A DNA stretch of 64,000 nucleotides from Amycolatopsis iheyensis (GTDB taxonomy: Bacteria > Actinomycetota > Actinomycetes > Mycobacteriales > Pseudonocardiaceae), in assembly GCF_024703995.1 (NCBI RefSeq), contig NZ_JAMXQV010000013.1:124001-188000 (forward strand). Direction: 5' to 3'. The translations under genes were made by a program, and so were the position numbers. Position 1 is the first letter of the stretch; every line of letters starts with the position of its first letter. Below the pieces are notes generated by a model that worked only from the letters and a program-made list of their open reading frames with translations, was not told the DNA's origin and ran no database searches. Positions 33,449 to 41,776 of the stretch are shown piece by piece.

Positions 33449-33515
33449 GCGCCAGATCCTGCCAGGTCGAGGGGCGGTCGCAGAAGGTTCGGCGGAACTC
33501 GGGCACAATGGCCGG

Positions 33516-33758
33516 GTGAGCACCGAGACGCTGACGAAGCCGGAAACCACGCCCGAGGGCACGGACACCACCGACGACGACACGCCGAAGATGTTCCACT
33601 ACGTGAAGAAGAACAAGATCGCCGAGAGCGCGGTCATGGGCAACCACGTGGTGGCGCTCTGCGGCGAGGTCTTCCCGGTGACGAAGTCGCCGAAGCCCGG
33701 GTCGCCGGTCTGCCCGGACTGCAAGAAGATCTTCGACGGGCTGCGCCCGGGGGAGTGA
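33516..33758 (+). CDS. DUF3039 zinc-ribbon protein
   Basis: 80 aa. After an acidic Thr-rich start the conserved part runs MFHYVKKNKIAESAVMG, then VALCGEVFPV and PVCPDCKKIFDGL, giving a likely Cys-x(n)-Cys-x2-Cys metal site. The family is restricted to actinobacteria and usually lies close to sigB and an SF2 helicase gene, both present in this window. Function unknown. The start is the GTG at 33516; a nearby ATG at 33508 is out of frame. Confidence 0.85.
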   Translation: MSTETLTKPETTPEGTDTTDDDTPKMFHYVKKNKIAESAVMGNHVVALCGEVFPVTKSPKPGSPVCPDCKKIFDGLRPGE

Positions 33759-33769
33759 CCCCGGCCCGA

Positions 33770-33803
33770 GTCCCCCGGCGGGGTCACCTCGCCGGGGCTT
33801 TCT
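33770..33803 (+). terminator. Hairpin terminator after DUF3039
   Basis: CCCCGGCG (33774-33781) pairs with CGCCGGGG (33791-33798) across a 9-nt loop, followed by CTTTCT. It starts 11 bp after the stop. Confidence 0.7.
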
Positions 33804-33924
33804 CGTGTCCGTCGCCGGACAGCTTCCCGAACAAATGTGAAAAACCTTCATTCGGCGGGTGTGTCGGGTGCGGGAGTCCTGGTAAATCCTGCGTGCCAGG
33901 TTCCCTCACCCACCGGAGTCGCAC

Positions 33925-34761
33925 ATGCGCAGAACCGGGATCGTCGTCGCCGCCGTCGCCCTGCTGACCGCGTTCTCACCCGCACTGGCCCAGGCCGTCA
34001 CGGGCTGGACGGAGGTCGGCTCCGACCACGCCAGGGCCCTCGACGAAAGCCAGGGCCTCGCGACGATCGTGCGGCCGTCGGGCACCACCATCCGCTACAC
34101 CGGGCTCGGCACGATCCCGGCGGACCTGAACTCCCAGGGCTGGAACCACGTCGGCGACCCGGGCTCGGCCCAGGGCTACTACGTCGAGCCGTACCAGCGT
34201 GACGACCGGGGCGCGAAGCTCTTCCGCGTCCAGGCCCCGGACGGCTCCTGGGCGAACTACAAGCACGCGCTCGAGTCGTGGGAAGCGAACAACAACTCCT
34301 TCGCCGCGGTCTCGCCGGACGCCCGCTGGCTGGTGGCGGGCGAGTGGGGCACGATGGACCGCCTCCTGGTCCACCCGATGCCCGGCGTGGCGGCGACCGA
34401 CCCGGCCGCCAACCTGCCGCTGGCCGGGACGATCCGCCTGGACCACCAGGTCCGCGACGTCCAGGGCTGCGACTTCCAGACGGCGACCCGCCTGCTCTGC
34501 GCGTCGGACGACCCCGATGGCAGCCTCTTCGGCACCACGAAACCGCTGCTGCAGGTGGACCTGGCTGGTCCGCTGTCCGGTTCGGACGTCGCCGGCCACG
34601 TCACTTCGCTGGCTCAGCTGCCGTTGCGCAGCGGCTGCAGCGGCAGCTTCGAGGTCGAAGGCATCGACTTCGACGAGCGGGACAACACGCTGCGGGTGAT
34701 CGTGATGTCGCCGAGCATCTGCATCCTCTTCGACTCGATGACCTACCGCTTCAAGCAGTGA
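33925..34761 (+). CDS. Secreted protein of unknown function
   Basis: 278 aa with a Sec signal peptide (MRRTGIVVAAVALLTAFSPA, cleavage near Ala-Gln-Ala around residue 24). The mature part is rich in aromatic and Asp/Gly turns, e.g. NNSFAAVSPDARWLVAGEWG, which resembles a beta-propeller blade. It has four cysteines (GCDF, LLCAS, SGCSG, SICIL) that could form two disulfides. I do not recognise a catalytic motif. It ends in a beta-strand (SMTYRFKQ). It stands alone between terminator-like elements. Confidence 0.7.
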   Translation: MRRTGIVVAAVALLTAFSPALAQAVTGWTEVGSDHARALDESQGLATIVRPSGTTIRYTGLGTIPADLNSQGWNHVGDPGSAQGYYVEPYQRDDRGAKLFRVQAPDGSWANYKHALESWEANNNSFAAVSPDARWLVAGEWGTMDRLLVHPMPGVAATDPAANLPLAGTIRLDHQVRDVQGCDFQTATRLLCASDDPDGSLFGTTKPLLQVDLAGPLSGSDVAGHVTSLAQLPLRSGCSGSFEVEGIDFDERDNTLRVIVMSPSICILFDSMTYRFKQ

Positions 34762-34765
34762 CGCC

Positions 34766-34844
34766 GAGACCCGGCACTTTCGTAGGGAAAGTGCCGGGTC
34801 TCGGGGTTGTGGACAAGCGGAGCTTTCACGTGAAAGCTCCGCTT
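34766..34844. repeat. Two intergenic hairpins between convergent genes, one with a parS-like core
   Basis: The first has GAGACCCGGCACTTT arms (34766-34780 and 34788-34802) and shares the CACTTTCGTAGGGAAAGTG module with the element at 29977-30048. The second (34815-34844) is a perfect 30-bp palindrome, AAGCGGAGCTTTCAC and its complement, with TTTCACGTGAAA at the centre. It ends 3 bp before the RND pump stop, so it can terminate both convergent transcripts. Confidence 0.8.
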
Positions 34845-34847
34845 GGG

Positions 34848-37800
34848 TCAGGCCGTGGGGGCCGGGTCCAGGGACTCCGACGCCGGGGCCTGCTTCGGGT
34901 GCCGGCGAGCCTCGCGGCGGGCGCGCCGCCGCTCCTTGCGGGTCTCCACCATCGTGTACAGCGTCGGGACCAGGACCAGCGTCAGCAGCGTCGAGCTGAC
35001 CAGGCCGCCGATCACCACGATCGCCAGGGGCTGGCCGATGAACCCGCCCTGGCCGGTGATGCCCAGCGCCATCGGGACCAGCGCGAAGATCGTCGCCGCC
35101 GCGGTCATCAGGATCGGGCGCAGCCGGCGACGGCCGCCCTCCGTCACCGCCTCCGTGACGCTCATGCCCTCCGCGCGGTACTGGTTGATCAGGTCGATGA
35201 GCACGATCGCGTTCGTCACCACGATCCCGACCAGCATCAGCATCCCGATCAACGCCGGCAGGCCCAGCGCGGTGCCCGTCGCCAGCAGCAGCCCGATCGC
35301 GCCGGTCGCCGCGAACGGGATCGACACCAGCAGGATCAGCGGCTGGATCAGGCTCCGGAACGTCGCCACCATGATCAGGAACACGATCGCGATCGCCGCC
35401 AGCAGCGCCAGGAACAGGTTCGAGAACGCCTCCTGCTGGTCCTGGCTCACGCCGCCGAGCGAGTACGACGCGCCACCGGTGAACGTCAGACCGTCCAGCT
35501 TGGACTGGATGTCCGCGGTCGTCTTGCTCAGGTTGTCGCCGGTGTTCTTGGCCGTGACCGTGGTGCTCAGGTCGCCGCCGGTGCGGTGCACCGACGCCGG
35601 GCCGTCCACAGTGGACACCTTGGCCACCTCGTCGAGCCGGACGACGCCGCCCGGGCCCGGAATCGGCAGCCCGCGAACCTGGTCGACCGTCGCCGGCGCG
35701 GCGCCGGCCCGCAGCACGATGTCCGTGCGCTGGCCGCCGACCGGCAGCTGCGTCACCGTGCGGCCGGCGATCGCCTGGTTGGCGACCTGGCCGATGGTGC
35801 TCGCCGACAACCCGTGTGCGGCGGCCGCGGCGTCGTCCACCTCGACCTGCACCCGCGGCGAGCCGACGGCCAGGTCACTGGTCACCTCGGTCAGCCCGGA
35901 CACCCCGCCCAGCGCCCGCACGACCTGGTCGGACGCCGGCTTCAGCGCGGCTTCCGACGGCGCGGTCACCGTCACCGACACCTGGTCGGAGTTGAAGCCG
36001 GACGCGTCCGCGCCGATCTTGACCTCACCCAGCTCGGGCCGGGACGTCAGCTTCGCGCGCAGCCGGTCGGACAGCGCGTCGAGGTCGGTGTCCTTCGCGA
36101 CGGTGACCGAGATGCTCGTGTTGGTCCCGCCGCCGAAGCCGAACGCGCCGCCGCCCCCGACACTGACCTGGTAGGTCTCCACCGCGGGCTCCGCGGCGAG
36201 CGCCTGCTCGACCCCGGTCGCGGCCTTCTCCTTCGCTTCGACGCTGGTGCCCGCGGGCAGCTTCTGCGTCATGTTCAGCGTGGTGCCGCCGGACTGGTCG
36301 AGGAAGTTCGTGTTCAGCCGCGTCGCGAGGCCGACCGTGCCGGCGAAGATGAGCAGCGCCAGCACCACGACGGTCAGCCGCCGCTTGGTCGCGAACCGGA
36401 TCACCGGCAGGTAGGTCCGCTGCAGGAAGCCGCGGCGCTCCTTCTCCACGGCGGCTTCGCGCGCCCGCTCGGCCTCGATGGCGTCTGCCGGGACGGCCGG
36501 CCGCTTCAGGAACCAGTACGCCAGCACGGGAACCACGGTCAGCGACACGAGCAGCGACGCCAGCAGCGCCACCGTCACGGTGATCGCGAACGGCGAGAAC
36601 AGCTCGCCGACGAACCCGCCGACGAACGCGATCGGCAGGAACACCGCGACCGTCGTCAGCGTGGACGACGTCACCGCGCCGGCCACCTCGCGGACGCCGT
36701 CGAGCACCGCCCGCTGCTTCTCCTCGCCGTAACCCAAGTGCCGTTTGATGTTCTCCAGCACGACGATCGAGTCGTCGACCACCCGGCCGATCGCGATCGT
36801 CAGCGCGCCGAGGGTGAGCAGGTTGAGCGACAGGTCGCCGGTCCACAGTGCCAGCAGCGCGACCACCACCGACAGCGGGATCGACACCGCGGTCACCAGG
36901 GTCGAGCGCACCGACAGCAGGAACAGCAGGATGACGACGACGGCGAACGCCAGGCCCAGCAGGCCTTCGGTGGTCAGGCCGCTGATCGCGTCCTTCACCG
37001 GCGTGCCCTGGTCGAACACGACGCTCATCTCGGCGCCGGTCTTCTTGCCCAGGTCCGGCAGCTTGTCGCGGACGGCGTCGGAGATCGCGACCGCGTTCCC
37101 GTTGTCCACCATGGTGATCGACAGGCCGAGGCTCGGCTTGCCGTTGGTGCGGGTGATCGACGTCGGCGGCGCGAACCCGCTCTGGACGTCGGCGACGTCA
37201 CCCAGCTTCACCGGTCCCCGGGCGGGCCCGCGGGCGTTGCCGGCGGCCGACGCGCCCGGCGTGAGATAGAGGTTGCGGAGAGTGTCCACAGTGGTCTGGC
37301 CGCCGCCGACCTGGACGGACAGCGTCTTGCCGCCTTCGGTCAGCGTGCCGGCCGGCACCGCGGCGCCGGCGGTCTGCAGCGTGGTGGCGATCGACGTCGG
37401 GTCGACCCCGGCGGCCGCGAGCTTCGCGTAGTCGAGCGTGATCGTGACGCGCGGCTGCTGCACACCGGTGACGGTGACCGTGCGCACGCCGTCGATCTTG
37501 CGCAGCTCCGGCGCGACCTGGTCGGTCAGCGCGGGCGCGAGCGCCTGCGGGTCCCCGCTGGTGCCCGCGGCGACCAGCACGACCGGCAGGTCGTCGGTGC
37601 TGCCCGCGGACACGGCGGGCTCGGAGTTCTGCGGCAGCCGCGGCCGGATCTGGTTCACGACCTGCTGGATCTGCTGCACGGCGGCGTCGAGGTCGGTGCC
37701 GAACTCGAACTGCGTGACGACGCGCGACACGCCGTCCGACGACGTCGAGGTGACCTCTTCCAGGCCCTTGAGCCCCTGCAGGGCGCCTTCGAGCGGCTCG

Positions 37801-37994
37801 GTGACCTGCTTGTCGACCGCGTCCGGCGACGCCCCCGCGTACGCCGTGACGATCTGGGCCTGCGGGAACTGCAGTGACGGGAACAGCTGCTGCTTGATCT
37901 GCGGCAGCGCGAAGGCGCCGAAGCCGACGACCACGAGCGCGAGCAGGCCGATCAGGCTTCGGTTGCGCAGGCTCAATCTGGCCAGCACGGACAT
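34848..37994 (-). CDS. RND superfamily efflux permease (HAE1/SwrC type)
   Basis: 1048 aa. It has the classic layout of one N-terminal transmembrane helix, a large outer loop, six helices, a second outer loop (from about residue 560) and five more helices. Segment 4 carries the proton-relay acids in GRVVDDSIVVLENIKRH. The second half repeats the fold (LMLVGIVVTNAIVLIDLINQ). No membrane-fusion partner or outer-membrane channel gene is adjacent, as for SwrC-type pumps of Gram-positive bacteria. It is expected to export lipopeptides, drugs or other amphiphiles; the substrate is unknown. Confidence 0.88.
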   Translation of the reverse strand: MSVLARLSLRNRSLIGLLALVVVGFGAFALPQIKQQLFPSLQFPQAQIVTAYAGASPDAVDKQVTEPLEGALQGLKGLEEVTSTSSDGVSRVVTQFEFGTDLDAAVQQIQQVVNQIRPRLPQNSEPAVSAGSTDDLPVVLVAAGTSGDPQALAPALTDQVAPELRKIDGVRTVTVTGVQQPRVTITLDYAKLAAAGVDPTSIATTLQTAGAAVPAGTLTEGGKTLSVQVGGGQTTVDTLRNLYLTPGASAAGNARGPARGPVKLGDVADVQSGFAPPTSITRTNGKPSLGLSITMVDNGNAVAISDAVRDKLPDLGKKTGAEMSVVFDQGTPVKDAISGLTTEGLLGLAFAVVVILLFLLSVRSTLVTAVSIPLSVVVALLALWTGDLSLNLLTLGALTIAIGRVVDDSIVVLENIKRHLGYGEEKQRAVLDGVREVAGAVTSSTLTTVAVFLPIAFVGGFVGELFSPFAITVTVALLASLLVSLTVVPVLAYWFLKRPAVPADAIEAERAREAAVEKERRGFLQRTYLPVIRFATKRRLTVVVLALLIFAGTVGLATRLNTNFLDQSGGTTLNMTQKLPAGTSVEAKEKAATGVEQALAAEPAVETYQVSVGGGGAFGFGGGTNTSISVTVAKDTDLDALSDRLRAKLTSRPELGEVKIGADASGFNSDQVSVTVTAPSEAALKPASDQVVRALGGVSGLTEVTSDLAVGSPRVQVEVDDAAAAAHGLSASTIGQVANQAIAGRTVTQLPVGGQRTDIVLRAGAAPATVDQVRGLPIPGPGGVVRLDEVAKVSTVDGPASVHRTGGDLSTTVTAKNTGDNLSKTTADIQSKLDGLTFTGGASYSLGGVSQDQQEAFSNLFLALLAAIAIVFLIMVATFRSLIQPLILLVSIPFAATGAIGLLLATGTALGLPALIGMLMLVGIVVTNAIVLIDLINQYRAEGMSVTEAVTEGGRRRLRPILMTAAATIFALVPMALGITGQGGFIGQPLAIVVIGGLVSSTLLTLVLVPTLYTMVETRKERRRARREARRHPKQAPASESLDPAPTA

Positions 37995-38082
37995 GACTGG
38001 GAAACCCCCTCGGGAACGACGCGGCGACCGACGCCGGCGTCAGTGACCCGCAGAGCCTCCCATGTCCGACCTGAGGAGCGAC

Positions 38083-39249
38083 TCAGTCTGTGGGTTGATT
38101 CCCGGTCGTCCCTTGGGAGGACGTACGACCCTGAGCAGCGCTGGGTGCCGGTTCCGGCGCGCTCGGTGACGGCTCGTCCTCTTCGGACGGTGCCGCGCCG
38201 TTCCCGGAGACGTCCTCGGGCCGCGGGCGCTTCATCGGCGTGGTGGTGCGTTCCCACAGCCGGCGCCCTTCTTCCGAGCGCAGCCGCTCGGAAGCGCGTT
38301 CCATCTCCAGCCGCCGCCACTTGCGCCGCTGCCGCCGCGTCGCCTTCGCCGGCCACAGCTCCTGGAGCGCGCTGTTGAAGTACGCCCCGCCGACCACGGC
38401 CAGCCCGATGAAGAACATCAGCAGCAGGAACGCGATCGGCGCGGCCAGCGCGCCGTAGGTGTAGCCGGTCTTGGTGATCCAGTTCAGGTAGATGCGCAGG
38501 CCGACCGAGGAGAGCAGGAACACGACCATCGCCAGCACCGCGCCGGGCAACCCGCGGTGCCAGGGCAGCTTCCGCGGCAGCGCCAGCTTGTACAGCGTGG
38601 TCAGCGCGAGGGTGATCATCACGCCGAGGGTCGGGAAGTAGAGGGCGCTGACCCACGACGTCACGGTCGGGCGCCAGTCGGCCGGGAAGAACTCCGGCAG
38701 CAGGTCCGGGCCGATCGCCAGCAGCGGCAGCCCGACGACGAGGATCACCAGGCCGCACAGGTAGAGCAGCAGCGCGAAGATCCGCTGCCAGACGTCGTTG
38801 CGGACGCCGTACTGGTCGTGCGCGACGGTGATCGCGTCCACGAACGACGACATCGCCGACGAACCCGCCCACAGGGAGATCAGGAACCCGACCGAGACGA
38901 TCTCGCCCTTGCCGACGGTGAGGATGCTGTTGACCGTCGGCTCGATGATGTCGTGCACGGCGTTGTCGCTGAAGACGGTCCGGCAGAAGCCGATGATCCG
39001 GTCGTGCACCTGGGTGACGACGTCCTGGCCGAACCACTCGCCGACGAAACCCAGGCTGCCGAGCAGCCCGAGCAGCAGCGGAGGCAGCGAGAGCGTCTGC
39101 CAGAAGGCCGCTTCGGCGGCCTCGGAGAAGATGTTGCCTTCCCAGGCCTTGGCGAGCGTGCGCGTGAGGAGACGCCACGGCCCCCTGCGGGCCACCTTCG
39201 TCGCCGCGGACGGCTGCACCTCACCCATGACGTGTCCAGCATGGTCCAT
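38083..39249 (-). CDS. YihY/BrkB family membrane protein with long hydrophilic tail
   Basis: 388 aa. Family landmarks are the entry EAAEAAFWQTLSLPPLLLG, the mid segment FLISLWAGSSAMSSFVDAI and the last helices PIAFLLLMFFIGLAVVGGAY. About six transmembrane helices are followed by a ~90-residue tail, first basic (ATRRQRRKWRRLEMERASER) and then Pro/Ser/Glu-rich. The ATG at 39249 is used; an in-frame ATG at 39228 is as likely. It differs clearly from the paralogue at 1217-2242. The biochemical role is not established. Confidence 0.83.
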   Translation of the reverse strand: MDHAGHVMGEVQPSAATKVARRGPWRLLTRTLAKAWEGNIFSEAAEAAFWQTLSLPPLLLGLLGSLGFVGEWFGQDVVTQVHDRIIGFCRTVFSDNAVHDIIEPTVNSILTVGKGEIVSVGFLISLWAGSSAMSSFVDAITVAHDQYGVRNDVWQRIFALLLYLCGLVILVVGLPLLAIGPDLLPEFFPADWRPTVTSWVSALYFPTLGVMITLALTTLYKLALPRKLPWHRGLPGAVLAMVVFLLSSVGLRIYLNWITKTGYTYGALAAPIAFLLLMFFIGLAVVGGAYFNSALQELWPAKATRRQRRKWRRLEMERASERLRSEEGRRLWERTTTPMKRPRPEDVSGNGAAPSEEDEPSPSAPEPAPSAAQGRTSSQGTTGNQPTD

Positions 39250-39451
39250 CCGTGCTGATTTGGCTCGTCACCCTGCCTGCGCCCGGGCGTGTCGGGGGAC
39301 ATCACCCGTGCCGGTGCCCGGAACTGTCGGACCCGGCCGGTAGACTCGCTCCAGTGCCCTCACCGCAGTCGCCGGCCGCCCAACGCAGCAGCAGTCGGTA
39401 CCACAGTGAGGGTTTTCGCACGTCAAAGCACTTGAGCGAGGGGGGACCGGC

Positions 39452-41188
39452 ATGACGGAGACGCAGCTCGGAGCGCCTCCCGCGGAGAAGGACTCGACCG
39501 CGCGCCCGCTGCGGGCGTGGCAGCGCCGGGCGCTCACGAAGTACCTGACGCGGCGGCCGAAGGACTTCCTCGCGGTGGCGACGCCCGGCGCCGGCAAGAC
39601 AGTGTTCGGCTTGCGGATCGCCGCGGAGCTGCTGAGCGACCGCACGATCGAGGCGGTCACCATCGTGACCCCGACCGAGCACCTCAAGCACCAGTGGGCC
39701 GCGTCGGCGGCCATGGCGGGCATCCAGATCGACTCGAACTTCCGCAACACCACGGGTGTCACGTCCTCGGACTACAACGGTGTCGCGCTGACGTACGCGC
39801 AGGTCGCGGCGCACCCGACGTTGCACCGGGTGCGCACCGAGAACCGCAAGACGCTGGTGATCCTCGACGAGATCCACCACGGCGGCGACGCGAAGAGCTG
39901 GGGCGACGCGATCCGCGAGGCCTTCACCCCGGCGGTGCGGCGGCTGTCGCTGACCGGGACACCGTTCCGGTCCGACGACTCGGCCATCCCGTTCGTCACC
40001 TACGAGCCGGACGCGGGCGGCTTCCAGCGCAGCAAGGCCGACCACTCGTACGGCTACGCGGACGCGCTGGCCGACGGCGTGGTCCGGCCGGTCGTCTTCC
40101 TCGCGTACTCGGGTGAGGCTTCCTGGCGCACGAGCGCGGGGGAGGAGTTCACCGCGCGGCTCGGCGAGCCGCTCACGGCGGAGCAGAACGCCCGGGCGTG
40201 GCGCACGGCGCTCGACCCGGCGGGCGAGTGGATCCCGGCGGTGCTGCAGGCGGCCGACACGAGGTTGTCACAGGTCCGCCAGGGGGTGCCGGACGCGGGC
40301 GGCCTGGTGATCGCGACCGACCAGGAGTCGGCGCGCGCGTACGCGAAGATCCTGGAGCGCATCTCCGGCGAGATGCCGACGCTGGTGCTTTCGGACGACC
40401 CGAAGGCCTCGGGCCGGATCAAGGAGTTCTCCGAGACGAAGGAACGCTGGATCGTGGCGGTCCGGATGGTCTCGGAGGGCGTCGACGTCCCGCGGCTGGG
40501 GGTCGGCGTGTACGCGACGAGCGCGTCGACGCCGCTGTTCTTCGCCCAGGCGATCGGCCGCTACGTGCGGGCGCGCAAGAAGGGCGAGACGGCGAGCGTG
40601 TTCCTGCCGTCGGTGCCGGTGCTGCTGGAGCTGGCCAGTGAGCTGGAGGCGCAGCGCGACCACGTGCTGGGCAAGCCGCACCGCGAGAAGGAGGGCTGGG
40701 AGGACGAGCTTCTGGCCCAGGCCAACCGCACCGAGGACGAGCCGGGCGAGGAAGAGAAGGCGTTCACCTCGCTGGGCGCCTCGGCGGAGCTCGACCAGGT
40801 CATCTACGACGGCAACTCGTTCGGCACGGCGGTGTTCTCGGGCTCGGACGAGGAGCAGGAGTACCTCGGGCTGCCGGGCCTGCTGGAGCCCGACCAGGTG
40901 CGGGCGCTGCTGCGGAAGCGGCAGGAAGAGCAGGTCGCGGACGAGAAGCGCCGCAAGCCGGCCAAGGAGGAGGCCCCGCCGCCGGCGGCTCGGCCCCAGT
41001 CGGTGAGCGAGCGGCTGGGCGGGTTGCGGAAAGAGCTGAACGCGCTGGTGGGGATGTACCACCACCGCACGAAGAAGCCCCACGGCGCGATCCACAACGA
41101 GCTGCGGCGCGTGTGCGGTGGGCCGCCGACCGCGATGGCGACGGTCGAGCAGCTCGAAGAGCGGATCGTGACGCTGCGGTCCTGGTGA
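39452..41188 (+). CDS. Superfamily 2 DEAD/DEAH-box helicase
   Basis: 578 aa. The N-terminal Q-like motif LRAWQRRALTKYL precedes Walker A ATPGAGKT (about residue 45), motif II DEIHHGG and motif III LTGTPF. In the second RecA domain are MVSEGVDVPRLGVGVYAT and the arginine-finger motif QAIGRYVRARKK. A charged, Pro-rich linker and a C-terminal helical domain (about 500-578) with RLGGLRKELNALVGMYHHRT follow. ATP-driven DNA or RNA remodelling is expected; the substrate is not known. Actinobacteria commonly keep this helicase close to DUF3039. The ATG has a strong GAGGGGGGA ribosome site. Confidence 0.87.
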   Translation: MTETQLGAPPAEKDSTARPLRAWQRRALTKYLTRRPKDFLAVATPGAGKTVFGLRIAAELLSDRTIEAVTIVTPTEHLKHQWAASAAMAGIQIDSNFRNTTGVTSSDYNGVALTYAQVAAHPTLHRVRTENRKTLVILDEIHHGGDAKSWGDAIREAFTPAVRRLSLTGTPFRSDDSAIPFVTYEPDAGGFQRSKADHSYGYADALADGVVRPVVFLAYSGEASWRTSAGEEFTARLGEPLTAEQNARAWRTALDPAGEWIPAVLQAADTRLSQVRQGVPDAGGLVIATDQESARAYAKILERISGEMPTLVLSDDPKASGRIKEFSETKERWIVAVRMVSEGVDVPRLGVGVYATSASTPLFFAQAIGRYVRARKKGETASVFLPSVPVLLELASELEAQRDHVLGKPHREKEGWEDELLAQANRTEDEPGEEEKAFTSLGASAELDQVIYDGNSFGTAVFSGSDEEQEYLGLPGLLEPDQVRALLRKRQEEQVADEKRRKPAKEEAPPPAARPQSVSERLGGLRKELNALVGMYHHRTKKPHGAIHNELRRVCGGPPTAMATVEQLEERIVTLRSW

Positions 41189-41208
41189 GGCCTGGGCCCC
41201 CGGGCCGA

Positions 41209-41232
41209 GCGCCCCGATGTGACCTTGGTGCG
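41209..41232. repeat. Partial copy of the GCGCCCCaATGTGgCCTTGG repeat
   Basis: AGCGCCCCGATGTGACCTTG, continuing GTGCG, matches the left arm of the element at 19425-19442 with two or three substitutions. It lies just after the helicase stop codon and here lacks the opposite arm, so it may be a decayed copy. Confidence 0.5.
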
Positions 41233-41649
41233 CTCCGGACAGCCCGTCGGGGGTCGCCCGGCCGGCTGAACTCCACGGTCACCGTCCGTTCCTGGTAAGT
41301 ACCAGCCGGCCGGTGACCTTCCGTACGCCCTCCGTCACCACCTCGCCTGCCCGTGCGTCCCCCGCCCGATGGCCCTCCGGGCACCTTCGGCTCCGAAGTT
41401 CGCAAGTCGGCGACCAATCAGCGGCCCAGGACGTGGGTTCGCCACCACTCCCCGACGGATTGCGCTGAGTGCACCCACGAGGAGTACCTTCAGGCCGCGA
41501 AGAAACCTGGATGTAACAGAGGGTGAGTGCTGGCGATCACATCGTCAGCGGATCTACTCTTTCCGGGCGGCTCCCAGCCTGTGTTGCCGAACCGTGTCCA
41601 ATTGGTGTCATTTAATCGATCCAGCTATCTTCCCCGCAGCCGCTCAGCG

Positions 41650-41676
41650 GCATATGTTGTCGCCCACAACATATGC
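41650..41676. promoter_or_regulatory. Perfect palindromic operator, GCATATGTTGT-N5-ACAACATATGC
   Basis: 11-bp arms (41650-41660 and 41666-41676) with spacer CGCCC. It lies 100 bp before the xylF-like start and downstream of the likely promoter, where a repressor would act as a roadblock. The ROK repressor at the end of this operon is the obvious candidate to bind it, with xylose or a similar sugar as inducer. The palindrome is seen; the protein partner is inferred. Confidence 0.65.
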
Positions 41677-41776
41677 GCGTCGGTGCGCCGGGACCCTCCG
41701 GATCACCGCCCCGCAGGGCCCGAGACGACGTCGACGGCCCGCTCGTCACCAATGCTTGGATCCGGAAGGAACGAGG

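Larger units (their letters stand above)
41189..41776. promoter_or_regulatory. Long leader of the xylose-type transporter operon
   Basis: 588 bp without a supported gene. It contains a short copy of the GCGCCCC...ATGTG repeat (41209-41232), a GC-rich spacer, and from about 41500 an AT-richer segment with GTGTCCAATTGGTGTC and TCATTTAATC (41595-41621), which probably holds the promoter. The 11-bp palindrome at 41650-41676 follows, about 100 bp before the coding start. It reads as a regulated promoter with a long untranslated leader. Confidence 0.5.

Noticed and set aside
34821-34838. True parS site
   Set aside because: Only the 12-bp core fits; four outer positions differ and no parAB, gyr or dnaA genes are near.
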